The notes beneath the pieces were generated by a model. It saw only the letters and a list, made by a program, of their open reading frames with translations, did no database searches and was not told where the DNA came from. A stretch of DNA of 64,000 nucleotides. Origin: Streptomyces davaonensis JCM 4913. GTDB taxonomy: Bacteria; Actinomycetota; Actinomycetes; Streptomycetales; Streptomycetaceae. The stretch covers positions 7,420,326 to 7,484,325 of the forward strand of contig NC_020504.1 in assembly GCF_000349325.1 (NCBI RefSeq). The letters run 5' to 3'. Numbering within the stretch: position 1 is the first letter of the stretch; every line of letters begins with the position of its first letter. This document shows, in pieces, positions 15,849-24,296 of this stretch. The position numbers and the translations under genes are program-made.

Positions 15849-16679
15849 CTACTGGTACGTGATGTCAGACGCCGTGAAGCGGCACGACGTTCCGTCCGGG
15901 CCGACGCCGATCTGGGTCGGCTCGGCACCGGTGTTGTTGCCCTTGAAGCGGACGCACGTCTTGATCTTCTTGGCGCTGTCGCCGTGGATCCGGACCTTGC
16001 GCAGCGACGCCGTGTCACCGTAGTTGGCGTTGATGCCCGCGATCGAGTTCATCGGCGCGGTGACATCCACGTCGTTGATGATGACCGTGCGCTTGTACTG
16101 CGTGGAGCAGTTGCCGCAAGTGCGCACCAGCTTGCCGGAGTCGGCGACCTGGAACTTGCTCACGACCAGCTTGCCCGCGCCGTTGAACTGGAGGACCTTG
16201 TCCGAGCCGTTCTTCGCGCCGCCGCCGTAGACCGTGTACACCGACGAGGTGGACTTGCCCTTGAAGGTCGCCGCGTCCTCGCCGACGTCCAGCCACCACA
16301 CGTTCTGAAGCGTGCACGAGCCCATGCAGTGCACACCGTCGGCGGCGGGGGTACCGATGATCACGTTCTTCAGGACCGCGCCGTCGGCCAACTGGAAGAC
16401 CGGGTCCTGGCCCTCGTCCTGGCTGTCGCCGCCGAGCGCGCCGCTGCCGTAGAACTTCTTGTAGCCGCCGTCGTATGTGCCCGAGACCTTGATGGTGCTG
16501 CTCACAGCCTGGCTGCCCTTGGCGGTCGGCCAAGTGGACGCGGCGCCCGCGGAGGACAGCATCGTCGTGGTGACGATCGCCGCGCCGGTGATGCCGAGCG
16601 CCGACGCCCCGGCGATCACCGCCCGCCGCTTGCTGACCTTGCGGCGGTGGCGGACGTGCTGTTCAGCTGGTGCAGTCAT
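15849..16679 (-). CDS. Secreted pectate lyase, PL3 family
   Basis: 276 aa. The basic N-terminus (RHRRKVSKRRAV) and hydrophobic segment to about residue 45 (SSAGAA-ST) form an export signal. The mature part is a compact PL3 pectate lyase: DPVFQLADGAVLKNVIIG, DGVHCMGSCTLQNVWW, DVGEDAATFKG, and the later RKVRIHGDS block with cysteine pairs (CTLQ, CGNC). PL3 enzymes cleave unmethylated polygalacturonate with calcium at alkaline pH. It is convergent with PL9 copy 2 and lies 85 bp downstream of the anti-sigma candidate gene, from which it may be read through or transcribed separately. Confidence 0.9.
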   Translation of the reverse strand: MTAPAEQHVRHRRKVSKRRAVIAGASALGITGAAIVTTTMLSSAGAASTWPTAKGSQAVSSTIKVSGTYDGGYKKFYGSGALGGDSQDEGQDPVFQLADGAVLKNVIIGTPAADGVHCMGSCTLQNVWWLDVGEDAATFKGKSTSSVYTVYGGGAKNGSDKVLQFNGAGKLVVSKFQVADSGKLVRTCGNCSTQYKRTVIINDVDVTAPMNSIAGINANYGDTASLRKVRIHGDSAKKIKTCVRFKGNNTGAEPTQIGVGPDGTSCRFTASDITYQ

Positions 16680-16683
16680 GCCC

Positions 16684-16712
16684 GTTCCTTGCGTGGGGAG
16701 TTGTTCCTTGCG
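16684..16712. repeat. Direct repeat GTTCCTTGCG in the PL3 leader
   Basis: Two exact 10-bp copies start 19 bases apart (16684 and 16703), just upstream of the PL3 start. On the coding strand they read CGCAAGGAAC; the nearer one contains the likely ribosome-binding AAGGAA. The spacing of about two helical turns would also suit a protein-binding site. Confidence 0.35.
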
Positions 16713-16764
16713 CTACCTGGTCGCCACGGGTCAGGAATGGGTTGCCGGGTTGGGAGAAGTTTTT

Positions 16765-17625
16765 CTACGAGTCGCCTTCGGCGGCCGCGTCGTCGCCCTT
16801 GCGCGGCGCGAAGTCGCCCGCCACGGACAGCTCTTCGTCGCCCGCGCGGGCCGTCGCCGCGTAGCCGTCGGCCTGCGCGTCCCGGCCGCCGCGCTCATGG
16901 TCGTACTGTCCCGCGAACACCCACTCGCCCGCGCCGACCGTACGGCCCTCCTTGAGCACCCAGGTGTAGACGAGGAAGCCGTCCCGCTCGCCGACCGTCA
17001 GCTCGAAGTCGTCCTCGGGCAGTGAGCGCCAGGCGCCGGTGGAGGTCACCCCGCCGGTCTGCGCCACCTTCAACTCGACCGTCAGTTCGGTCAGTTGCTG
17101 CTCGGTCTTCAGGGTCACATTGCTCTGCGCCCAGAAGTCGTTGCTGTGCGGGTCGACCGAGCCGTCCGACCACAGCGGGCCGTCCTCCGCACCGGCGGCC
17201 GGAGGCTTGACGGACTGTGTCGGCGGTGCCGTGGCCGGCGGGGAACTCGGCTCGCGGGACTTCTCGGAGGACTCCGGCGTCGGGTCGGCCGGGGGCGCCG
17301 GCGGGGCGGGGGTGCGGCTGGTGGCGTCCGGGGAGGGCGTGGGCGTGGGCGTGGTGGCCACCGTCTGCTGCGGGGTGTCCTCCTTCACCGCCGACGCCAC
17401 CGCGTAACCGCCGATGGCGAGCACGCCCGCGACCGCCGCCGTGGCGCTGACCACCCGCACCCAGCCGAACACCGGCGGGCGGGTGGCCCGGTGGTCGGGC
17501 CCGGCCTGCTCGGACATACCGCGCTCGATCCGGGCGAGGATGCGCTCACGGTTCGGCTCGTGCGCCTCGGCCGCCTCGTGCAGCCGGGCGCGCAGCTCGT
17601 CGTGCACGTCCCGCTGCATCGTCAT
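16765..17625 (-). CDS. Single-span membrane protein, probable partner (anti-sigma-like) of the adjacent sigma factor
   Basis: 286 aa. Cytoplasmic N-terminal helix-rich part (1-50: RDVHDELRARLHEAAEAHEPNRERILARIERGM), one membrane helix (about 54-75), a long Pro/Thr/Ser-rich outer linker (80-145), then an outer beta-rich domain (about 150-286, NDFWAQSNVTLKTEQQLTELTVELKVAQ). The start overlaps the sigma gene stop by 4 bp. That layout suggests a membrane anti-sigma factor sensing something outside, but no zinc-finger motif is present and the outer domain is not one I can name. Confidence 0.65.
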   Translation of the reverse strand: MTMQRDVHDELRARLHEAAEAHEPNRERILARIERGMSEQAGPDHRATRPPVFGWVRVVSATAAVAGVLAIGGYAVASAVKEDTPQQTVATTPTPTPSPDATSRTPAPPAPPADPTPESSEKSREPSSPPATAPPTQSVKPPAAGAEDGPLWSDGSVDPHSNDFWAQSNVTLKTEQQLTELTVELKVAQTGGVTSTGAWRSLPEDDFELTVGERDGFLVYTWVLKEGRTVGAGEWVFAGQYDHERGGRDAQADGYAATARAGDEELSVAGDFAPRKGDDAAAEGDS

Positions 17626-18188
17626 CGGTCCCTTCCCGCGGCGTCACCGGTGCGCGCCATCGCCGCATGCATCCTGAGCGGTGCGGCCTTGGGGCCGAGC
17701 AGTCGCTGGAGTTCCGCCATCCCCTTCGAGGTCTGGCTCTTCACCGTACCCACCGAGACACCCAGGGCGAGCGCGGTGTCCTTCTCCGAGAGGTCGAAGG
17801 CGTGCCGCAGCACCACACAGGCCCGCTTGCGGAACGGCAGTCTACGCAGCGCCTCCTGCACGTCGACCACACCGGCCACGTCCGGGTTCTCGGTCTTCTC
17901 CCCGCGCTGCGACCAGAACAGGGCCATCCGGCGCCGCTCGCGCACCGCGCTGCGGATCCGGGTGCGGGCGAGGTTGGCGACCACGCCGCGGGCGTAGGCG
18001 ACGGGGTGGTCGGCCGCGCGGACCCGGTCCCAGCGGTGCCACAGCGCCAGCAGGGCGTCCGCGGCCAGATCGTCGGCGGCGTCCGCCTCACCCGTCAACA
18101 GGTGGGCCAGGCGCGAGAGTTCGGCGTAGTGGCGCTCGAAGAAGGCATGGAACTCCACCGAGGCTGCGTCGTCGACGACTGTGCCCAC
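17622..18188 (-). CDS. ECF RNA polymerase sigma factor, SigE family
   Basis: 188 aa from GTG 18188, preceded by AGGAGAGG at good spacing; a longer frame to 18260 exists but lacks a ribosome site. Region 2 (FFERHYAELSRLAHLLTGEADAADDLAADALLALWHRWDRV) and region 4 (LPFRKRACVVLRHAFDLSEKDTALALGVSVGTVKSQTSKGM) are complete. It would direct RNA polymerase to a stress or substrate regulon. It is coupled to the anti-sigma-like gene and adjoins the pectinase genes, so control of part of that island is possible but unproved. Confidence 0.9.
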   Translation of the reverse strand: MGTVVDDAASVEFHAFFERHYAELSRLAHLLTGEADAADDLAADALLALWHRWDRVRAADHPVAYARGVVANLARTRIRSAVRERRRMALFWSQRGEKTENPDVAGVVDVQEALRRLPFRKRACVVLRHAFDLSEKDTALALGVSVGTVKSQTSKGMAELQRLLGPKAAPLRMHAAMARTGDAAGRDR

Positions 18189-18337
18189 GGGCGACCTCTC
18201 CTGCCTGTGAGTGTGTGGATCTTGTGATCGAGATGCGGAAGCGTAGCAGTGGTCGAACACCTGGTTCGTACGGGGTCTCGAACAGCGTGTGGCGGATCGT
18301 ACGTGAACTGCGCTGATTCCGTAACACGGGGAAAACC

Positions 18338-18350
18338 TGAACCCGGTTCA
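18338..18350. promoter_or_regulatory. Palindrome TGAACCCGGTTCA upstream of the purine permease gene
   Basis: Inverted repeat with 6-bp arms around one C, 59 bases before the permease ATG, in the 220-bp divergent region shared with the sigma gene. Another pair, GTTCG and CGAAC, flanks a 10-base spacer just upstream. Probable operator; the regulator is unknown. Confidence 0.4.
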
Positions 18351-18408
18351 ACAGGGGAACAATCCAGCCAGCATCCGCACACCGATCATTCAGGCAGCAA
18401 GGAGCCAC

Positions 18409-19809
18409 ATGAGCAGCGTCGATCGCTTCTTCAGGATCTCCGAACGGGGGTCCACGTTCAGTCGTGAGATACGCGGCGGCTTCGCCACGTTCTTCACGAT
18501 GGCGTACATCCTTGTCCTGAATCCCATCATCCTGGGCAGTGCGAAGGACAAGTTCGGCGAGACCCTCGACCCGGTCCAACTCACCACCGCCACCGCCCTG
18601 GTGGCCGCGGTGATGACGGTCATCATGGGCGTCGGCGGCAATCTGCCGCTCGCGCTCGCCGCGGGCCTCGGCCTGAACGCGGTCGTCGCCTTCCAGATCG
18701 CCCCGCTGATGAGCTGGGACGACGCGATGGGTCTGGTCGTCCTCGAAGGACTGCTGATCTGCGCCCTCGTTGTGACCGGACTGCGCGAGGCCGTCATGCA
18801 CGCCATCCCGCAGCCGCTCAAGCAGGCGATCAGCGTGGGCATCGGCCTGTTCATCGCCTTCATCGGCTTCGTCGACGCGGGCTTCGTCACCCGGATCCCG
18901 GACGCGGCGAACACCACGGTTCCGGTGCAGCTCGGGGGCACCGGCAACCTCACCGGCTGGCCGATCCTGGTGTTCTGCCTGGGAGTTCTGCTGACGATCG
19001 GGCTGCTCGCCCGCAAGGTCAAGGGCGCGATCCTGATCAGCATCGTCGTGATGACCGCCGTCGCGCTGATCATCAACTCGATCGCCGACATCAAGACCTG
19101 GGGCCTGACCACGCCCGAGTGGCCCGACAAGCTGGTCGACACCCCCGACTTCGGACTCATCGGGCAGTTCAGCCTGTTCGGTGCGTTCGGTGAGACCACG
19201 GTCATCACCGTCGTCCTGCTCGTCTTCACCCTGGTGCTGTCCGACTTCTTCGACACCATGGGCACGGTCGTCGGCGTCAGCGCCGAGGCCGGGCTGCTGG
19301 ACGAGGAGGGCAAGGTCCCGAACCTCGGCCGGGTGCTCCTCATCGACGGCGCCGCGGCGGTCGCGGGCGGCGCCTCCTCCTCGTCCTCGGCGACCTCCTA
19401 CATCGAGTCGGCGGCCGGCGTCGGAGAGGGCGCCCGCACCGGCTTCTCCAACCTGGTCACCGGCGGCCTGTTCGCCCTCGCCCTGTTCCTCGGCCCGCTG
19501 CTCACCATCGTCCCGCTCCAGGCGGCGGCGCCCGCCCTCGTCGCGGTCGGCTTCCTGATGATGACCCAGGTCAAGCACATCGACTGGGACAAGTACGAGA
19601 TCGCCATCCCGGCCTTCCTGACGATCGCCGTGATGCCGTTCACGTACTCCATCACCAACGGCATCGGGGCGGGCTTCGTCGCCTACGTCCTCATCAAGAC
19701 GGTGCTGGGCAAGGCGAAGGAGGTCCACTGGCTGCTGTGGGGGACCTCGGCGCTGTTCCTGATCTACTTCGCGATCGACCCGATCGAGCAGATCCTCGGC
19801 GTCGACTAG
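18409..19809 (+). CDS. NCS2 family purine permease, AzgA-like
   Basis: 466 aa; ATG 18409 with AAGGAG upstream. Opens with FFRISERGSTFSREIRGGFATFFTMAYILVLNP, the hallmark of the AzgA branch (adenine, guanine, hypoxanthine : H+ symport), followed by 12 or so membrane segments; ATSYIESAAGVGEGARTG, about residue 330, is the substrate-site helix region. The cell would use it for salvage of purine bases. It stands alone between the divergent sigma gene and a convergent penicillin-binding protein gene. Confidence 0.92.
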   Translation: MSSVDRFFRISERGSTFSREIRGGFATFFTMAYILVLNPIILGSAKDKFGETLDPVQLTTATALVAAVMTVIMGVGGNLPLALAAGLGLNAVVAFQIAPLMSWDDAMGLVVLEGLLICALVVTGLREAVMHAIPQPLKQAISVGIGLFIAFIGFVDAGFVTRIPDAANTTVPVQLGGTGNLTGWPILVFCLGVLLTIGLLARKVKGAILISIVVMTAVALIINSIADIKTWGLTTPEWPDKLVDTPDFGLIGQFSLFGAFGETTVITVVLLVFTLVLSDFFDTMGTVVGVSAEAGLLDEEGKVPNLGRVLLIDGAAAVAGGASSSSSATSYIESAAGVGEGARTGFSNLVTGGLFALALFLGPLLTIVPLQAAAPALVAVGFLMMTQVKHIDWDKYEIAIPAFLTIAVMPFTYSITNGIGAGFVAYVLIKTVLGKAKEVHWLLWGTSALFLIYFAIDPIEQILGVD

Positions 19810-19820
19810 CCGGACGGCTC

Positions 19821-21278
19821 TCAGTCCTTGAGCGCCGCCTGCATCATCGCCTTCGCCACCGGTGCCGCGAGGCCGTTGCCGCTCACCTCGGAGCGGGCGG
19901 CGCCGGACTCCTCCACGATCACCGCGACCGCGACCTCCTTGCCGTTGGTGTCGGACTTCGCGTACGAGGTGAACCAGGCGTACGGCGTCTTGCTGTTGTT
20001 CTCGCCGTGCTGGGCCGTACCCGTCTTGCCGCCCACCGTCGCACCCGGGATCTGCGCGTTCGTCCCGGTGCCCTCGGAGACCACCGTCTCCATCGCCGAC
20101 CGCAGCTGCTCGGCCGTGGAGGAGCTGACGATCCGCTCGGTGTCCGCGTCGGAGTCGTAGTCCTGAAGGACATCGCCGCCGCCGTCGGTCACCTGCGACA
20201 CCATGTGCGGCGACACCAGCTTGCCGCCGTTGGAGATGGCCGCCGACACCATGGCCATCTCCAGCGGCGTCGCCGTCACATCGAACTGGCCGATACCGGT
20301 CAGCGCGGTCTGCGCCTCGTCCATGTCCGAGGGGTACACGCTGGCGTAGGCGCGGACCGGCACATCCTGCTCGTCGTCGTTGAAGCCGAACTTCTCGGCC
20401 ATCGCCTTCACCTTGTCCTGGCCCAGGTCGTGGGCCATCTTCGCGAAGACGTTGTTGCAGGAGTACTGGAGCGCGACCCGGATCGAGGCGTTCTCACAGG
20501 GCGCCGACTTGTTCTCGTTCTCCAGCACCGTGACGGTGCCCGGCAGCGTGTACGGGTCGGGGCTCTTCGTCTTCTCGTCCACCGACGAGTACAGCCCGTC
20601 CTCCAGCGCCGCCGCGGCCACGACCAGCTTGAACGTGGAGCCCGGCGCCACCGGCTGGCGCAGCGCGCGATTGGTCAGCGGCTTGTCGGAGTCCTTGGTG
20701 AGCTGCTTCCAGGCCGTCCCCGCGGTGTTGGCGTCCGTCAGCGAGGAGGGGTCGTACGACGGGGTCGAGACGACCGCGAGGATCTTGCCGGTGGCCGGGT
20801 CGATCGCGACCGCCGCGCCCTTCTTGTCACCGAGCGCCTCGTACGCCGCCTTCTGCACCGCGGGGTCGATCGTCGTGATCACATTGCCCGGCTCGGCCCG
20901 CTCGTCGGTGACCGTGTCCATCACGGTCCGCAGCCGGCTGTCCGTGCCGTTGAGGACGTCCTGGTAGATGCCCTCCAGCTGGGTCGGCGCATACGCCTGC
21001 GAGGCATAGCCCGTCACCGCCGCGTACAGCTCGCCGTCGGTGTACGTGCGCTTGTACGCGAGGTCGCCGCCCTTCGTCCGTGCGGAGCCGGTGATGGACT
21101 CCCCGGCCACGATGATGTTCCCGAGCGGTGCCGCGTACGTCTGTATCGCGTTCCGCCGGTTGTCCTTGTCGTCCGCGAGTGCCCGGCCCTCGTAGAACTG
21201 CACCCAGGTCGCCCTCACCAGCAGGGCCAACACCAGGAGCAGCGAGAGGACCGATGCGCGCCTGATCGTCTTGTTCAT
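19821..21278 (-). CDS. Class B penicillin-binding protein (transpeptidase)
   Basis: 485 aa from ATG 21278 (GGTGGG upstream); an ATG at 21335 would add 19 residues without a clear ribosome site. One N-terminal membrane helix (about 8-25), a dimerisation domain, then the transpeptidase domain with S214TFK, S273CN and K418TG. Cross-links peptidoglycan at the outer face of the membrane. The N-terminal sequence resembles PbpA-type proteins that pair with a RodA/FtsW partner in actinobacteria. No partner gene is here. It is downstream of a two-component system on the same strand, 72 bp away. Confidence 0.92.
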   Translation of the reverse strand: MNKTIRRASVLSLLLVLALLVRATWVQFYEGRALADDKDNRRNAIQTYAAPLGNIIVAGESITGSARTKGGDLAYKRTYTDGELYAAVTGYASQAYAPTQLEGIYQDVLNGTDSRLRTVMDTVTDERAEPGNVITTIDPAVQKAAYEALGDKKGAAVAIDPATGKILAVVSTPSYDPSSLTDANTAGTAWKQLTKDSDKPLTNRALRQPVAPGSTFKLVVAAAALEDGLYSSVDEKTKSPDPYTLPGTVTVLENENKSAPCENASIRVALQYSCNNVFAKMAHDLGQDKVKAMAEKFGFNDDEQDVPVRAYASVYPSDMDEAQTALTGIGQFDVTATPLEMAMVSAAISNGGKLVSPHMVSQVTDGGGDVLQDYDSDADTERIVSSSTAEQLRSAMETVVSEGTGTNAQIPGATVGGKTGTAQHGENNSKTPYAWFTSYAKSDTNGKEVAVAVIVEESGAARSEVSGNGLAAPVAKAMMQAALKD

Positions 21279-21339
21279 CCCACCGTCAGGACGAGGGCGC
21301 CGGGGCGAATCGTTCCCTTGCGTCGCTTTTCTCATCGAG

Positions 21340-21368
21340 TGTTCATGAAGTCAGCGACTGTTCATGAA
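21340..21368. repeat. Direct repeat TGTTCATGAA around the response-regulator stop
   Basis: Two exact copies, 21340-21349 and 21359-21368, each with the 8-bp palindrome TTCATGAA, 19 bases apart. One lies in the gap before the penicillin-binding protein gene, the other in the last codons of the response regulator. Possible binding sites for control of the downstream gene. Confidence 0.3.
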
Positions 21369-22013
21369 CCCCGCCTCGTACGCGGCGATCACGGCCTGGG
21401 TGCGGTCCCGGGTCCCGGTCTTCGCCAGCACCGCCGCCACATGCGACTTCACGGTGGCCGGACCGACCTCCATCCGCTCGGCGATCTCCGCGTTGGTCAG
21501 CCCGCCCGCCATCAGCCGCAGCACCTCGCTCTCCCGTCCGGTGAGCCGGGCCACCCAGGGCGGCGGCGCGGGATGGGCACGCGCGTGCTCGGCCGCGAGG
21601 GTGCGTACGGCCGCCGGGAACAGCAGGGTGTCGCTGCGCGCGACCAGCCGCACGGCCTGCACGAGTGCGTCGGCGTCGGCCCGCTTGAGCAGGAACCCGG
21701 CGGCTCCGGCGCGCAGGGCGTCGTACACGTAGGAGTCGTTCTCGAAGGTGGTGACGACGACGATCCGGGGCGGGTCCGTGACGGTGGCCAGGATCTGCTC
21801 GGTGGCCCGGATGCCGTCGACCTCCGGCATCCGGACGTCCATGAGGACGACGTCCGGGGCCTGTTCCCGGACGACGGACACCGCCTCGGCGCCGGTCGCC
21901 GCCTCTCCGACGACCTCCAGGTCCGGCTCGGCGGAGAGGATGGCGCGCAGGGCGGTGCGGACCATGCGCTCGTCGTCGGCGAGAACGATCCGGACGGGGG
22001 GACGGTCGGTCAT
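21351..22013 (-). CDS. NarL-type response regulator
   Basis: 220 aa. Receiver domain with acidic pocket LADDE and phospho-acceptor Asp59 in VVLMDVRMP, then LuxR-type helix-turn-helix near residues 150-215 (LTGRESEVLRLMAGGLTNAEIAERMEVGPATVKSHV). Partner of the histidine kinase 19 bp upstream. It would act as a DNA-binding output of a membrane signal; target genes are unknown but the kinase, an upstream membrane protein and the downstream penicillin-binding protein gene are candidates. Confidence 0.93.
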   Translation of the reverse strand: MTDRPPVRIVLADDERMVRTALRAILSAEPDLEVVGEAATGAEAVSVVREQAPDVVLMDVRMPEVDGIRATEQILATVTDPPRIVVVTTFENDSYVYDALRAGAAGFLLKRADADALVQAVRLVARSDTLLFPAAVRTLAAEHARAHPAPPPWVARLTGRESEVLRLMAGGLTNAEIAERMEVGPATVKSHVAAVLAKTGTRDRTQAVIAAYEAGFMNSR

Positions 22014-22032
22014 ACGGGTCCTCTCATGGGGG

Positions 22033-23286
22033 TCACGCGGGTCCTTTCAGAGGGAGGCACACGCGCAGTCGCCAGGTGCCGGACTCGGCGCCCGCCGCCA
22101 CCGTGCCGCCCAGCAGCCGGGTCCGGTCCGCGATGCCGCGCAGGCCGTGGCCGCCGCCGGGGCGGCAGGCGGAGGCGGAGCCCAGGGGGTTCTCCAGGAC
22201 GATCTCCAGCCGGTCGTCCGCGATCCCGATCCGCAGGACCACCGTGACCTGATCGCCCGCGTGCTTCAGGGCGTTGCTCAGCCCCTCCTGCACGATCCGG
22301 TACGCCTCCCGCGACAGCACCGGAGGCAGCGCCTCGGGGTCGGCGTCGACGGAGGCCTCGACGCGCAGTCCGCCCGCCCGGGTGCGGCGCAGCAGCCCGT
22401 CGAGATCGGCGGCCAGCGTCGGCGCGGGCGCCGTGCCGGGCGCGTCGCCCTCCCGCAGCACCCCGAGGACGGCGTCGAGTTCACCGACCGTGCGTCGGGT
22501 GGTGTCCTCGATCGCGGCGAGTGCCTCCCGGACGAACTCCGGGTCGCTGTCGAGCAGTCGGCGGGCCGCGCTCGCCTGGAGGGTGACGGCGCTCAGGGCG
22601 TGCCCGACGGAGTCGTGCAGCTCGCGGGCGAGCCGGTTGCGTACGGCGAGATCGGCGGCGCGGGCCTCGGCCGCCGCGAGCCGGTCCCCGGGCGTCGGGC
22701 CGAGCAGCGCCGGGGCCCAGCGGGCGAGCAGGGCGCCCGCCCCGGCCGCGCACGCGGCGAGCGCCACCAGCAGGGCCACGCCCACGACCGGGGTGAGCGC
22801 CAGCACCCAGGGCTGGTCCCAGGCGGCGGGCATGCCCCACAGCCCGTCGCTGAACACGGCGACCAAGGGCAGCACCACGAGGACGAAGGCGAACGGCGGC
22901 ACCGCGAGCGACATCCCGGCGATGATCCCGCCGAAGCCGAGGTGCAGGGTGAACCAGGCCGCGGTGCGCTCCTTCGCGGTCCGGCCGCGGGCGGGGGCGT
23001 AGGAGAGCCGGTCCGCGTCGACCCCGCACAGCGCGCGCACCGCGTTCGCCTCCAGTGAGCGGGTCAGCGGGAACAGTGCGGCGGTGAGCGCGGCCAGCGG
23101 CAGGCCCACGGCGAACGACAGGAGTTGGCCGAGGAGATCCTCGAAGACATAGCGCGTGTTGGTGACGGGGCCGATGATGATCTCGCCGACGAAGACGTAC
23201 GGCATGGCGAGCGCGCCGCCGAGGATCAGATGGATCCAGCGCCGGCGCGTCCCCCGCCCGAACAGGAACCGGGCGATCTCCCTCAC
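22033..23286 (-). CDS. Histidine kinase (HisKA_3 type)
   Basis: 417 aa, GTG start overlapping the upstream stop. N-terminal half has several membrane helices (about 18-40, 52-75, 115-145, 160-185). The phosphorylation helix contains RNRLARELHDSVGHALS with His224, followed by an HATPase domain ending in GGGHGLRGIADRTRLLGG. It would phosphorylate the response regulator just downstream. No periplasmic sensor domain is apparent, so sensing is probably within the membrane or through the neighbouring membrane protein. Confidence 0.92.
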   Translation of the reverse strand: MREIARFLFGRGTRRRWIHLILGGALAMPYVFVGEIIIGPVTNTRYVFEDLLGQLLSFAVGLPLAALTAALFPLTRSLEANAVRALCGVDADRLSYAPARGRTAKERTAAWFTLHLGFGGIIAGMSLAVPPFAFVLVVLPLVAVFSDGLWGMPAAWDQPWVLALTPVVGVALLVALAACAAGAGALLARWAPALLGPTPGDRLAAAEARAADLAVRNRLARELHDSVGHALSAVTLQASAARRLLDSDPEFVREALAAIEDTTRRTVGELDAVLGVLREGDAPGTAPAPTLAADLDGLLRRTRAGGLRVEASVDADPEALPPVLSREAYRIVQEGLSNALKHAGDQVTVVLRIGIADDRLEIVLENPLGSASACRPGGGHGLRGIADRTRLLGGTVAAGAESGTWRLRVCLPLKGPA

Positions 23287-24209
23287 GCGCGGCGCCGGGG
23301 GAGGACGGCGGACCGCCGCGCGAGGAAGTGGACCCCTACGGCGGCCACCAGGATGCCGGTGATCATCTGACCGGCGTGGGTGAGGTGCTGCCCCGTGGAG
23401 TGCTCGTCGACGACGAGCGAGGCCAGCGACATCCAGGCGCCCCAGCAGGCCGCGGCGCCGGAGCCGACCCAGACGAGGGCGAGCGGGACCCGGACCGGCA
23501 GCGCGGGGGCGCGGCCGAAGGCGAGGACCAGGGCGCCGCCGACGGCCGCGAGGAGGTAGAGGGCGTCCATGGCCCGGAGGATCTCACCTCCGAAGGCGGA
23601 GCGCAGTTGGAGAGTGAGCGGGACCACGGCGACCACGGCGGCCGCGACCGCGCCGACGCGCTGGGAGGGGCCGACGCAGGAGCGGGGCAGCTCCCACATC
23701 CGGCCCTGCCACAGGTGACCCCAGCGGTCCCGGGCGTACAGGGCGAACAAGGTGCCCAGGGCGAGGCCCTGCACGATGAAACCGCCGTACACGACGCTGA
23801 ACACCCAATCGTGGAGGAAGGGTTCGGAGGAGCTGTCGTCCGTGCCGGTGCCCGTCAGGAGCTGGAGCGGGAAGCCGGTCATGATCGGTGCGAGCAGCCC
23901 GGTGGCGACCCACACCGGCACCGCCAGGAGCCAGGCCGGCACCCGCATCCCCCAGGGCCGGGTCAGCACGAACGCGAGCACGATGACGCAGGCGTCCATC
24001 AGCAGCGTGACGCCGTTGGCGACGGCCACCTCGCCCCGGTGCTCCAGCAGCGAACTCCCCTTGGGGATCCCGACCTCGCTGCCCGAGAGCCAGGCGACCT
24101 TCAGCCCGAGATACGGCAGACAGGAGACGATCGCGACAGCGCGCAGCAGCGCACGGGGGCGGGAGGGGGCGAGGGTGCCGCCGGGGCGGGAGAGGAGTGA
24201 CTGCGTCAT
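23283..24209 (-). CDS. Multi-span membrane protein of unknown function
   Basis: 308 aa with about eight hydrophobic helices (for example AIVSCLPYLGLKVAWL, VTLLMDACVIVLAFVL, LLAVPVWVATGLLAPIMTG, VFSVVYGGFIVQGLALGTLFAL, GAVAAAVVAVVPLTLQL, LLAAVGGALVLAFG). No family I recognise. Its stop overlaps the start of the histidine kinase gene by 4 bp, so it is the first gene of the kinase/regulator operon. It could be a sensor accessory or a target the system controls (inference). Confidence 0.75.
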   Translation of the reverse strand: MTQSLLSRPGGTLAPSRPRALLRAVAIVSCLPYLGLKVAWLSGSEVGIPKGSSLLEHRGEVAVANGVTLLMDACVIVLAFVLTRPWGMRVPAWLLAVPVWVATGLLAPIMTGFPLQLLTGTGTDDSSSEPFLHDWVFSVVYGGFIVQGLALGTLFALYARDRWGHLWQGRMWELPRSCVGPSQRVGAVAAAVVAVVPLTLQLRSAFGGEILRAMDALYLLAAVGGALVLAFGRAPALPVRVPLALVWVGSGAAACWGAWMSLASLVVDEHSTGQHLTHAGQMITGILVAAVGVHFLARRSAVLPRRRA

Positions 24210-24296
24210 GCGTTCAGGCTCTCGCGGCGGCGGCCCCGCCCACCTCCTGCACGGTGACGATCCCGCTCCGCCTGACGGGGGAGAAGGGGGTCGGCC

